From contig NZ_FOMK01000001.1 in assembly GCF_900112615.1 (NCBI RefSeq), forward strand, positions 620,001 through 684,000: DNA of 64,000 bases, given 5' to 3'. A program made the translations under genes and the position numbers. Shown here in pieces: positions 15,706 through 23,313 of this stretch; the first letter of the stretch is position 1, and every line of letters starts with the position of its first letter. A model generated the notes under the pieces. It was not told where the DNA came from, did not search any database, and saw nothing but the letters and a program-made list of their open reading frames with translations. This stretch comes from Chitinophaga sp. CF118 (GTDB lineage: Bacteria > Bacteroidota > Bacteroidia > Chitinophagales > Chitinophagaceae).

Positions 15706-18152
15706 GTGGATGGCAAGTGATAACGGAATGGCTGGAATCTCATGAGAGACAGCCTTTTGCTTTCCAGGAAGAAGCCTGGGAGCATTACATACAGGGACGA
15801 TCGGGCCTGGTGAATGCCCCTACCGGTTATGGTAAAACATTCTCTCTATTTCTTGGAGCGGTGATAGACTGGATCAATCATCACCCGAAAGATTATCAGC
15901 AAAAAACAAAGAACGGCCTGCAAATGTTATGGATCACCCCGCTAAGGGCGCTGGCCAAAGATATTGCACGTGCTATGAATGAAGTTTTGGAAGAACTGGG
16001 AATGCCCTGGCAGGTAGGCATTCGCAGTGGTGACACTTCTACTTCCTTAAGGGCTCAGCAGAAAAAACAGATGCCGGAAATACTCATCATCACACCGGAA
16101 AGTTTGCACTTACTCATGGGACAAAAAGACTATCCCAAAGTATTTACACAACTTACCACTGTAGTGGCAGATGAATGGCATGAACTGCTGGGAAGCAAAC
16201 GCGGTGTGATGGTAGAACTGGGGCTTAGCAGACTGAGAGGACTGGCAAAAAAAGCAGACCGTCCGCCGCTGAAAATATGGGGCATTTCCGCTACTATCGG
16301 CAATCTAAGTGAAGCGCTGGACGTCCTGATGGGCGCTCCAGATCCTTCTGCAGTAATTGTTCGTGCCCAGATCGACAAGCAGATCGAACTGCAAAGTATC
16401 CTTCCGGATGAAATAGAAAAGTATCCCTGGGCAGGCCACCTGGGTACCAAACTGCTACCCAAGGCACTTCCCATTATCCTTAACAGCAGAACCACCCTGA
16501 TCTTTACGAACGTACGTTCACAAACAGAAATCTGGTATCACGAAATACTCCGGCAATGCCCGGAACTGGCAGGAGCCATCGCCCTCCACCACGGTTCTGT
16601 CGACATGGAACTGCGGGTATGGGTAGAAGAAGCCCTGCATGAAGGCATCCTGAAAGCAGTTGTATGTACTTCCAGTCTTGACCTGGGAGTGGACTTCCGC
16701 CCGGTAGACACGGTGATTCAGGTAGGTAGCCCGAAAGGGGTAGCCCGTTTCCTTCAAAGGGCTGGCCGTAGTGGCCATCAGCCGGGAGCAATAAGCAAGA
16801 TCTGGTTCCTGCCCACACATAGCCTTGAACTGGTAGAAGCCGCCGCATTAAAGGCTGCCATGAAAGAGCAACTGGTGGAAAGCCGGATGCCAGTACTACT
16901 GGCTTTCGATGTACTGGTGCAATACCTGATGACACTCGGTATTTCGGATGGCTTTCACGCCGCTGAAATATGGGAAGAAGTGACCAGCACCTTCTGCTTC
17001 CGTGATATGACAGAAGATGAATGGCAATGGATTCTCTCCTTTCTCACCACCGGAGGAGAAGCACTTTATAGCTACGATGAATTCAAAAAACTGGAACGGG
17101 AAGACGACTTCTATATTTGCCGCAGTCGTCAGCTGGCACTGCGACATCGCCTGCACATAGGTACCATTGTCAGTGATGCTATGCTGAAAGTGAAATTCGT
17201 TAGCGGAGGATATATCGGTGTGATAGAGGAATGGTTCATTGCCCGTTTGCAACCCGGCGATGCCTTCAGTCTGGCGGGACATACCCTGGAATTTGTGATG
17301 ATCAAAGACATGACGGCGCTGGTGCGAAAATCGAAAGCCAAGCGGGCCATTGTACCCAGCTGGATGGGCGGACGGTTGCCACTTTCTGCCAATCTGGGAA
17401 GTGTGCTGCGTCGAACATTCAGCGAAGCTATGTCTGGCAATACTACCGAACCGGAACTGAAAATCCTGCAGCCATTATTTAATCTGCAGGAATACCTTTC
17501 TCATGTGCCAAAGGATGATGAACTGCTGATAGAAAAAATTCATACCAAAGATGGTTATCATCTTTTTGCTTATCCTTTTGAAGGGCGCCTGGTACATGAA
17601 GTGATGGCAGCCCTTTTAGCATACCGGATCAGTAAACGGCAGCCCATCACTTTTTCCATCGCCATGAATGACTATGGATTCGAGTTGCTCTCAGATCAGG
17701 AAATACCAGTCACCCATGAAGACGTACAGGAATTGTTCTCCCTTGAGAACCTGAGTACAGATCTGCAAGCCAGTGTAAATTCTACTGAAATGGCACGGCG
17801 CAAGTTCCGTGATATCTCAGTGATTGCAGGATTGATCTTCCAGGGATATCCCGGCAAGCATAAAGCTAACCGGCATCTGCAATCATCTGCCTCATTATTG
17901 TTTAATGTATTCAGGGATTACGATCCGCAGAATCTGTTGCTCCGCCAGGCGTTCAGTGAAGCCTTCTTTTATCAGATGGAGGAAGCCCGCCTGCGGGAAA
18001 GCATGGAACGCATTTACAATAATAAAATCATCATTACCGAACCGGAACAACTCACCCCCTTCTGCTTTCCTATTAAAGTAGACAGTTTGCGGGAAAGTTT
18101 GACCAGTGAGAAGCTGGCAGACAGGATTAAAAAAATGAGACCACAGTTTTAG
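15690..18152 (+). CDS. Ligase-associated DEXH-box DNA helicase (Lhr-like)
   Basis: This 820-residue SF2 helicase belongs to the short Lhr group found beside ATP-dependent DNA ligases and thought to act in DNA repair. Walker A is APTGYGKT (residues 43-50), motif II is DEWH (161-164), motif III is ISATIGN and motif VI is LQRAGRSGHQPG. The C-terminal winged-helix and DUF4550-like Lhr core follow (GVIEEWFIARLQPGDAF and PSWMGGRLPLS). The length matches the family. PdeM is encoded 4 bp downstream. The ligase and exonuclease that normally complete the set are not in this window. The first codons lie in a strong inverted repeat. Confidence 0.93.
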   Translation: MKNNERGWQVITEWLESHERQPFAFQEEAWEHYIQGRSGLVNAPTGYGKTFSLFLGAVIDWINHHPKDYQQKTKNGLQMLWITPLRALAKDIARAMNEVLEELGMPWQVGIRSGDTSTSLRAQQKKQMPEILIITPESLHLLMGQKDYPKVFTQLTTVVADEWHELLGSKRGVMVELGLSRLRGLAKKADRPPLKIWGISATIGNLSEALDVLMGAPDPSAVIVRAQIDKQIELQSILPDEIEKYPWAGHLGTKLLPKALPIILNSRTTLIFTNVRSQTEIWYHEILRQCPELAGAIALHHGSVDMELRVWVEEALHEGILKAVVCTSSLDLGVDFRPVDTVIQVGSPKGVARFLQRAGRSGHQPGAISKIWFLPTHSLELVEAAALKAAMKEQLVESRMPVLLAFDVLVQYLMTLGISDGFHAAEIWEEVTSTFCFRDMTEDEWQWILSFLTTGGEALYSYDEFKKLEREDDFYICRSRQLALRHRLHIGTIVSDAMLKVKFVSGGYIGVIEEWFIARLQPGDAFSLAGHTLEFVMIKDMTALVRKSKAKRAIVPSWMGGRLPLSANLGSVLRRTFSEAMSGNTTEPELKILQPLFNLQEYLSHVPKDDELLIEKIHTKDGYHLFAYPFEGRLVHEVMAALLAYRISKRQPITFSIAMNDYGFELLSDQEIPVTHEDVQELFSLENLSTDLQASVNSTEMARRKFRDISVIAGLIFQGYPGKHKANRHLQSSASLLFNVFRDYDPQNLLLRQAFSEAFFYQMEEARLRESMERIYNNKIIITEPEQLTPFCFPIKVDSLRESLTSEKLADRIKKMRPQF

Positions 18153-18156
18153 CGAT

Positions 18157-18798
18157 ATGGAGGAAATGATCTACCATTACCAGAATCAAACCTGGCATTT
18201 ATCTGCCCACCGGGCTATTTTCTGGAAAGAAGAGCAGACAATCATTGTGTCTGATATGCACCTGGGTAAATCAACTCATTTCAGGAAGGCAGGCATTGCC
18301 GTACCAGCCAACATCGGACAGGACGATCTGTTTCGCCTTCAACAACTGATTACGGCATATAATCCTGTTCAGGTAATCATTGTGGGAGATATGTTTCACA
18401 GCCATGAGAACAATGATGTGTCTTACTTTAAACTTTGGCGGCTGCAGTTTGCACATATCAGCTTTAAACTGGTAAGAGGCAATCATGATATCCTGGGCGA
18501 TCATTTATATGATGCCATGAGTGTAGAAGTATACGATACGCTCTGCATCGGGGAAATACATTTTGTACATGAACCCTGCGACAATGAAAAAGGATATACC
18601 TTTTCCGGACACCTGCATCCCGGTATTGCAGTCGCCGGTGCAGGCAAACAACGTTTACGTCTTCCCTGCTTTTATTTTGGCAGGAGCTGCAGCATTCTGC
18701 CTGCCTTTGGCCGGTTTACCGGGCTGGCAATGCTGGAACCAGAAGAAGATGAAGCCGTTTTTGTTATAGCGGAGAACACCGTTCTAAAAGTAAATTGA
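18157..18798 (+). CDS. pdeM: Ligase-associated endonuclease PdeM (metallophosphoesterase)
   Basis: This 213-residue calcineurin-type phosphoesterase acts as a DNA endonuclease in the ligase-associated repair set. The metal-binding motifs are present: D and H in IVSDMHLGKSTHF, D in VGDMFHSHEN, NH in RGNHDILGDH, then the late His pair in FSGHLHPGI. It starts 4 bp after the helicase and its TGA overlaps the ATG of the HDAC-like gene (TGATG), so all three are likely co-translated. This linkage is what separates PdeM from other metallophosphoesterases. Confidence 0.9.
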   Translation: MEEMIYHYQNQTWHLSAHRAIFWKEEQTIIVSDMHLGKSTHFRKAGIAVPANIGQDDLFRLQQLITAYNPVQVIIVGDMFHSHENNDVSYFKLWRLQFAHISFKLVRGNHDILGDHLYDAMSVEVYDTLCIGEIHFVHEPCDNEKGYTFSGHLHPGIAVAGAGKQRLRLPCFYFGRSCSILPAFGRFTGLAMLEPEEDEAVFVIAENTVLKVN

Positions 18799-19694
18799 TG
18801 CTGATTGCCTTTAATCCGATATATGCACATCCGCTGCCAGAAGGCCACCGTTTCCCTATGGTGAAATATGAACTGATTCCCGCACAATTGTTACGTGAAG
18901 GAATTATTACAGAAAGTCAGATTCTTATACCAGCTCCGTTAGAAGAAGATATTATTTTGCAGACACATGCCCCTCACTACTGGCAGCAGCTGAAACAGCA
19001 GACACTTACCGATAAAGAACAACGTCGTATAGGCCTGCCACAATCACCGGAACTAACACTACGGGAAATAGTGATATCCCGCGGAACGATCGATTGTGCA
19101 CTACATGCGCTGTATCATGGTGTAGCCCTTAATGTAGCAGGAGGTACACATCATGCTTTTGCAGACCGTGGCGAAGGTTTCTGCCTGCTGAATGATTTTG
19201 CAATAGCAGCGAATTACCTGCTATCGCAACGTTTAGTAAAGCAGGTGCTGATCATAGATCTCGATGTACATCAGGGCAATGGGACTGCCGCACTCTTTAT
19301 GGGTAATCCTCAGGTATATACTTTCAGTATGCATGGTGCGCATAATTATCCTTTTCATAAAGAAACTTCTGACTGGGATGTTCCACTTCCAGATGGGATG
19401 AATGACAACGACTATCTACGCACTTTACGGGATTGTCTTCCTGTATTGATAGATGAAGTGAAACCTGATTTTGTTTTTTACTTATCAGGAGTAGATATTT
19501 TAGAGACTGACCGTTATGGTAAGTTAAAAGTATCTGCACAGGGTTGCTTGCAGAGAGATGAGTTGGTATTTAGTACGTTAAAGAAGCATGGAATACCTTG
19601 CGCAGTGGCGATGGGTGGCGGATATTCTACACAGATCAGGGATATTGTGAATGCACATTGTAATACGTTTAAAGCTGCGGGTGAGATATTCTGA
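18798..19694 (+). CDS. Histone deacetylase family (acetoin utilisation-like) amidohydrolase
   Basis: This protein of about 298 residues belongs to the arginase/deacetylase fold of zinc deacetylases, which remove acetyl groups from lysine or polyamine-type substrates. The zinc site is visible as the DLDVHQGNGT motif with the later DFVFYLSGVDILETD, and the catalytic His pair lies in AGGTHHAFADRGEGFCLLND. The start at ATG 18798 overlaps the pdeM stop; a TTG at 18795 is possible but less likely. The last 27 codons (19614-19694) are duplicated 1.2 kb downstream with only synonymous differences, so this 3' end may have been supplied by an inserted element. The substrate is unknown. Confidence 0.9.
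   Translation: MLIAFNPIYAHPLPEGHRFPMVKYELIPAQLLREGIITESQILIPAPLEEDIILQTHAPHYWQQLKQQTLTDKEQRRIGLPQSPELTLREIVISRGTIDCALHALYHGVALNVAGGTHHAFADRGEGFCLLNDFAIAANYLLSQRLVKQVLIIDLDVHQGNGTAALFMGNPQVYTFSMHGAHNYPFHKETSDWDVPLPDGMNDNDYLRTLRDCLPVLIDEVKPDFVFYLSGVDILETDRYGKLKVSAQGCLQRDELVFSTLKKHGIPCAVAMGGGYSTQIRDIVNAHCNTFKAAGEIF
19614..19694 (+). repeat. Left copy of 81-bp duplicated HDAC 3' end
   Basis: These last 27 codons of the HDAC-like gene, stop included, recur at 20841-20921 with 74 of 81 bases identical. All seven changes are at third positions or in the stop codon (TGA against TAA), so the encoded residues are the same in both copies. This copy completes the functional gene. Confidence 0.9.
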
Positions 19695-19782
19695 GTGAAA
19701 CCGCAGGTGAGTTTAAAGCAGATGTGGATGCCATGAAGCCTTTCTCATTGTTTTATCTATATTTACAATCAATATATATACT

Positions 19783-20835
19783 ATGCCTCTTACTAAAGAA
19801 ATCTATCGCGACGAGTATTCCCTGCAGACCAAAGAGATATTTTACAACAACAAGCAACAGATTATCGGGACTTTAGAAGTAAATAAAGCGAATGGGGAGG
19901 AGCATGGTCAGTTAGGAGTGTATGAATACGCCGGGGAAAACTATAGTTTGATTAAATATAAAAACGGGACAAAAGCCTATACTCATTTTACCTCCCAGGG
20001 ACATACGGTATTGGGCAAAACAGGCTGGTACTCGATAGAGGAAGCATTTTCTGTTCAGGATTTTAAGTATGAGAAGGGAGTATTGATTGCTGAAAATTAT
20101 CGAAACCAGGATGGGGCAAAGTATTCTTTTAGCTACAGCTATCAGAATGGGGTGAAAGTTTCCGAGACAACAGTCGCTTTAGATGGTACTGTAACAAAGG
20201 TTAATTTGGTGTATCAGGGCACCACTCTGCTCTCAAAAGCGACCTTTATTAATGACCAGTTTTCCGATCAGATCAATTATTTGTATCATCAGAATAACTT
20301 GTTATCGGAAGAGCAAAAATTTCTCAAGCATAAAGAAAGTCTCTATTTATCCTCACAAAAGAAATTTTTCTATAATGCTAAAAAGGAACTTGAAAAAACG
20401 GAGCATTATGGCAGGTATGATTCAAATCTGCATTTGTATAAAGTAGAAGAAATGATCCGTAAGGGCAATGAGCGAACCATGAAACATTCCTTCATTCCGG
20501 ACCTGGAGATGGTGATTGGTCACTATGATCTGGCAACCATGCACGATCACCTAAGGCGGGAGAATATGGAATGGGCTGTTTCAATATTTAATAAGCAATA
20601 TATAACAACTGCGAAGTTGCAAACGTTCAACCATACGATTGAGACAGTTGACGACCAGGGCAACATTGTTGAAACAAAAATGATGCATCCAGAGAACAAT
20701 GAGGTAATGGCGAAGGTGCTTTATCGCAATGAATATAATGACAAGTCTCTTTTAGAATTTGTGATTTGTTATAGGGTGACTGAAGAAGGGAAAGCAGAGG
20801 AAAGTAGTATCAGGAAGTTTTATTATAAGGACTAG
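19783..20835 (+). CDS. Unknown 350-residue protein in a probable insertion
   Basis: I do not recognise this family. The protein has no signal peptide or membrane helix, so it is probably cytoplasmic unless exported by a specialised route. It is rich in Lys, Tyr, Asn and beta-strand-like stretches; recurring units of the type Y-x-N-G or Y-x-x-G followed by K/V-x-E-x-T (for example YENGV-like YQNGVKVSETTV, and FFYNAKKELEKTEHYG) suggest an antiparallel beta-sheet of repeated hairpins, reminiscent of MORN or YD-like repeats. Base composition is more AT-rich than the genes to the left. It sits exactly between two copies of the HDAC 3' end, so it was probably acquired. An orphan immunity or effector protein is one possibility. 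Confidence 0.75.
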   Translation: MPLTKEIYRDEYSLQTKEIFYNNKQQIIGTLEVNKANGEEHGQLGVYEYAGENYSLIKYKNGTKAYTHFTSQGHTVLGKTGWYSIEEAFSVQDFKYEKGVLIAENYRNQDGAKYSFSYSYQNGVKVSETTVALDGTVTKVNLVYQGTTLLSKATFINDQFSDQINYLYHQNNLLSEEQKFLKHKESLYLSSQKKFFYNAKKELEKTEHYGRYDSNLHLYKVEEMIRKGNERTMKHSFIPDLEMVIGHYDLATMHDHLRRENMEWAVSIFNKQYITTAKLQTFNHTIETVDDQGNIVETKMMHPENNEVMAKVLYRNEYNDKSLLEFVICYRVTEEGKAEESSIRKFYYKD

Positions 20836-20840
20836 TGGTA

Positions 20841-20921
20841 GGTGGTGGATATTCTACACAGATCAGGGATATTGTAAATGCCCATTGCAATACGTTTAAA
20901 GCTGCGGGGGAGATATTTTAA
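20841..20921 (+). pseudogene. Displaced 3' end of an HDAC-like gene
   Basis: This fragment encodes GGGYSTQIRDIVNAHCNTF then KAAGEIF and a TAA stop, identical in protein sequence to the end of the gene finishing at 19694. It has no start or upstream part; homology ends 5 bp after the stop of the 350-residue ORF. Differences are synonymous only, so both copies evolved as coding DNA before being brought together. It looks like the original gene end pushed aside by an insertion. Confidence 0.88.
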
Positions 20922-21020
20922 GATGTTATTAATGAACATCTAACTAATATAAATATACGTTTAAGACTTAGCATAAATTATGTAAATTGCCTCCCATTGT
21001 TTGTTATTCAAAAAATAAGA

Positions 21021-21473
21021 ATGCGTCTTGATCAGTATAAATTCATCGCTAATGAGACATTCGCAAGTTTTACATTTAATAGCGTTGGTCCCAATGGAAT
21101 AATAAAAAAAGTAATTAACTATCAGCAAGTAGATGCATTGGCTGATGGCACACCTGTTATTAATCTTGGATTTGGTGATTGGGATGAACAAAAAGGTAAA
21201 GTAGACGATTCAATAATTTCGAATAATCAGGATAGAGAAAAGATACTTGCAACAGTAGCCTCAACGATATTAATGTATACCGAAAAATATGGAAAGCTAC
21301 CCATTGTTGCTAAAGGAAGCTCTCCCGCTAAAACAAGGCTTTATCAAATGGGGATTAATGCCAACAGAACTGAGGTTGAAAATTTGTTTAGTGTATTTGG
21401 CCTTTTAAATAAGAATTGGGTAAAATTCGAATCCGGCCAAAATTATGAAGCATTTTTAGTTATTAGAAAATAG
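21021..21473 (+). CDS. DUF6934-type protein
   Basis: This 150-residue soluble protein fits, as I recall it, the DUF6934 family of Bacteroidota: a FTFNSVGPNGIIKKVINYQ opening, INLGFGDWDEQKGKVDD, a SNNQDREKILATVA block and a KGSSPAKTRLYQMGI block. The last two look like a conserved polar surface with Arg/Lys and Ser. Function is unknown. It is AT-rich compared with core genes around it. A tiny ORF follows after 30 bp and a terminator closes the pair, so they form a two-gene operon. The ATG at 21021 is preferred to an in-frame TTG at 20997 because the protein family starts close to it. Confidence 0.75.
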   Translation: MRLDQYKFIANETFASFTFNSVGPNGIIKKVINYQQVDALADGTPVINLGFGDWDEQKGKVDDSIISNNQDREKILATVASTILMYTEKYGKLPIVAKGSSPAKTRLYQMGINANRTEVENLFSVFGLLNKNWVKFESGQNYEAFLVIRK

Positions 21474-21503
21474 TGTTAAATTAGTAGAAAAAAGGGGGTA
21501 TTT

Positions 21504-21677
21504 ATGTTCTCCACATTTTCCAGAAAACAGAAGACCACAAATATTAAGAAACGTAAAGTAACTGTTAATAAATCCATGAAGGATTATAGCAAGGAAGATT
21601 TCTTTGTTAAAAAGGCTGAAGCAGCAAGAGAATTGTTAGCTAAATATGGCTACCCTAAGGAATTGATAACAAAATAG
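21504..21677 (+). CDS. Small basic protein partner of the DUF6934-type gene
   Basis: This 57-residue ORF is preceded by a purine-rich AAAAAAGGGGG stretch 6 bp before the ATG. The protein starts MFSTFSRKQKTTNIKKRKV and continues with KDYSKEDFFVKKAEAARELL, a basic tail followed by an amphipathic helix. It has no similarity I can name. Its position directly after the DUF6934-type gene and before a terminator suggests the two act together, as in toxin-antitoxin or other pair systems, but there is no direct evidence for that. Confidence 0.6.
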   Translation: MFSTFSRKQKTTNIKKRKVTVNKSMKDYSKEDFFVKKAEAARELLAKYGYPKELITK

Positions 21678-21694
21678 ATAATATCTAATCTAAT

Positions 21695-21731
21695 AAAAAA
21701 AGAGCTTGTATAGAATACAAGCTCTTTTTTT
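21695..21731 (+). terminator. Rho-independent terminator after the DUF6934 pair
   Basis: AAAAAAGAGCTTGTAT and ATACAAGCTCTTTTTT pair perfectly around the loop AGA and end in a T-run. The same hairpin read backwards can also stop the converging S24 gene transcript. Confidence 0.88.
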
Positions 21732-21890
21732 ATTAGGGGCCAGTGATGGAATTATGCAGTTGTTTAAGCAATTCCCAGACCCTTCATTTATTTTTGATAT
21801 ATCAACTTTTATTAAAAATACTATCCAGAAGGTTTAACTCATCATTTTTTACAAACCCCGATGTACTTTTCAAAATTCATCGCCCATCCT

Positions 21891-22643
21891 CTAATTCTTA
21901 ATCCTCTTCTTCAGCAAACTTACCTGATCCTGCAGGTGGCTCACCATATCTGCCAGGTGATTCACGCTAAGGCGGCTTTGCTGCCCGGATTTGCTGATTA
22001 CAGCATCAGACTGCCAGAGTTCCAGTACCTCGTCCATACCAACCGCATAAGGCTCAAATTGGGGATTATCGGATACCAGGGTGATCTTCCCTTTTGTCCG
22101 GTTACTCTTCAATATACGTTTGTACACAATCCCTTCCCGGGTGGTTACTACAACATATGCTTCGTTATTGCGGATCTCTTCCCATCCATCTACTTTATGA
22201 CAAACAATTACAGAACCGGAAGGGGTGGGTAACATGGAATCTCCTGCTATTTCAAATGCGCGGTAACTACCGGCCCCCATCATTGGTAATGTAAAAGTGT
22301 TGAGTTCTTCGATGAACTCATCATCATTATAGCCTGCCAGGTAACCTGCAGCAGCTTTCACCGGTACAAATTCTATCTGTTGCCTGTCATTAGACATTTT
22401 CAGCTGCCTTCGTTTTTCCAGGAAATTCTCTTTCTGCGATCCTACATCACGACGTAACAGATCGTCAATCGATACACGAAACATATCACTGACCAGCTCC
22501 AGTACTTCCGTACGCGGCTCTGCACGCTCTTCTTCATAAGCTCCAAGCAGGGAACGTTTAATCCCTAATTTATCAGCAAACTCTTGCTGAGTCCATCCTT
22601 TCTGCTTACGCAGGAACTTCAAATTGCGGCAAACTACTGACAT
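21891..22643 (-). CDS. HTH-S24 repressor (LexA/CI-like, self-cleaving)
   Basis: This 250-residue repressor has an N-terminal XRE helix-turn-helix (about residues 7-62, with WTQQEFADKLGIKRSLLGAY) and a C-terminal S24 peptidase domain. The Ser136/Lys175 catalytic dyad is present in GDSML and VYKRI, and a plausible Ala-Gly cleavage site lies at residues 99-100 (KAAAGYLAGY). A leucine-rich C-terminal helix (MVSHLQDQVSLLKKRI) may aid oligomerisation. Such proteins bind operators until damage signals trigger self-cleavage. Bacteroidota generally lack classical LexA. Its own promoter and the dinB promoter share TTAGTA/TACTAA half-sites, so it probably controls both. No phage genes are nearby, which argues against a prophage repressor. 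Confidence 0.9.
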   Translation of the reverse strand: MSVVCRNLKFLRKQKGWTQQEFADKLGIKRSLLGAYEEERAEPRTEVLELVSDMFRVSIDDLLRRDVGSQKENFLEKRRQLKMSNDRQQIEFVPVKAAAGYLAGYNDDEFIEELNTFTLPMMGAGSYRAFEIAGDSMLPTPSGSVIVCHKVDGWEEIRNNEAYVVVTTREGIVYKRILKSNRTKGKITLVSDNPQFEPYAVGMDEVLELWQSDAVISKSGQQSRLSVNHLADMVSHLQDQVSLLKKRIKN

Positions 22644-22655
22644 AATCTAAATAAT

Positions 22656-22703
22656 TTAGTACATTACTAACAAAATTAGCATATAATTTTCGTAATAACC
22701 AAA
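22656..22703 (-). promoter_or_regulatory. Promoter and operator of the HTH-S24 gene
   Basis: On the minus strand a -33 element TTTG (22703-22700), a 21-bp spacer and a -7 box TAATTTTG (22678-22671) are followed immediately by TTAGTA-ATG-TACTAA (22670-22656). The inverted hexamers cover the predicted transcription start, an ideal place for autorepression. The same hexamers occur at the dinB promoter. Confidence 0.65.
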
Positions 22704-22724
22704 TATATTCCGCCTGGGTTAACT

Positions 22725-22732
22725 TATTTTTG
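22725..22732 (+). promoter_or_regulatory. -7 box TATTTTTG of the four-helix membrane protein gene
   Basis: TATTTTTG matches TAnnTTTG 23 bp before the ATG at 22756. No clear -33 box is seen. Confidence 0.45.
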
Positions 22733-22755
22733 CGCAGTAAATCCAACTCAATATT

Positions 22756-23217
22756 ATGCATAACACGCTGTTACTTATTCACTCGCTGTTAAGATGGGCT
22801 ATTTTACTGGCCGGCATCTGGGCCGTTATCCGTGCTTTCAAAGGCTTTAGCGGTAAAACACCCTTTACCGGTGCAGATAAAAAAGCAGGTCTTTTCTTTA
22901 TGATCTTTTTTGACCTTCAGTTAGTGGTAGGGTTGCTTCTTTACTTTGTTACCAGCCCTGTGGTTAAAACGGCTTTACAGGATATGAAAGTTGCTATGAA
23001 AGATAGTGTACTCCGCTTTTATGCCGTAGAACACATTACCATGGCTGTAATTGCCTTTATACTGGTACATATTGGCTATTCAAAAGTGAAGAAAGCAGTG
23101 ACCGATGTACAAAAACATAAAACTGCACTGATATTTTTCGGTATTGCACTGATTCTCGTATTACTGCTCACTCCATGGCCTTTCCGCATGGCAGGTGCAG
23201 GCAGAGGATGGCTGTAA
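22756..23217 (+). CDS. Four-helix membrane protein, unknown function
   Basis: This 153-residue inner-membrane protein has four predicted helices (about residues 5-27, 44-65, 87-107 and 121-140) and ends in a Gly-rich tail, AGAGRGWL. His9, His93 and His104 lie within or at the edge of helices, and similar Bacteroidota proteins are sometimes labelled cytochrome b-like; heme binding is not established here. It is divergent from the HTH-S24 gene with a 112-bp shared control region, so its expression could also respond to that repressor. A perfect 33-bp inverted repeat separates it from the convergent SdpI-like gene. Confidence 0.75.
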   Translation: MHNTLLLIHSLLRWAILLAGIWAVIRAFKGFSGKTPFTGADKKAGLFFMIFFDLQLVVGLLLYFVTSPVVKTALQDMKVAMKDSVLRFYAVEHITMAVIAFILVHIGYSKVKKAVTDVQKHKTALIFFGIALILVLLLTPWPFRMAGAGRGWL

Positions 23218-23237
23218 TTTCCAAAGAAGATACTGAG

Positions 23238-23305
23238 GAGATAAAGTCATCCTTCGTTCATCCTTCGTTTTTAAACGAAGGATGAACGAAGGATGACTTT
23301 ATCTC
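23238..23305. terminator. Perfect 33-bp inverted repeat with tandem 11-mers, between convergent genes
   Basis: The arms 23238-23270 and 23273-23305 are exact complements around a 2-base loop. Each arm contains the 11-mer CATCCTTCGTT twice in direct repeat. It lies between two converging genes and could stop transcription from both sides, but it lacks a long T-run and is far longer than a usual terminator. Confidence 0.6.
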
Positions 23306-23313
23306 TAAACTAA

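Noticed and set aside
16504..16935. 143-codon minus-strand ORF inside the helicase gene
   Set aside because: It lies within the conserved helicase core on the opposite strand and shows no domain of its own.
21891..22643. Prophage CI-type repressor
   Set aside because: No structural, integrase or lysis genes are in the neighbourhood, and operator-like sites link it to repair polymerases.
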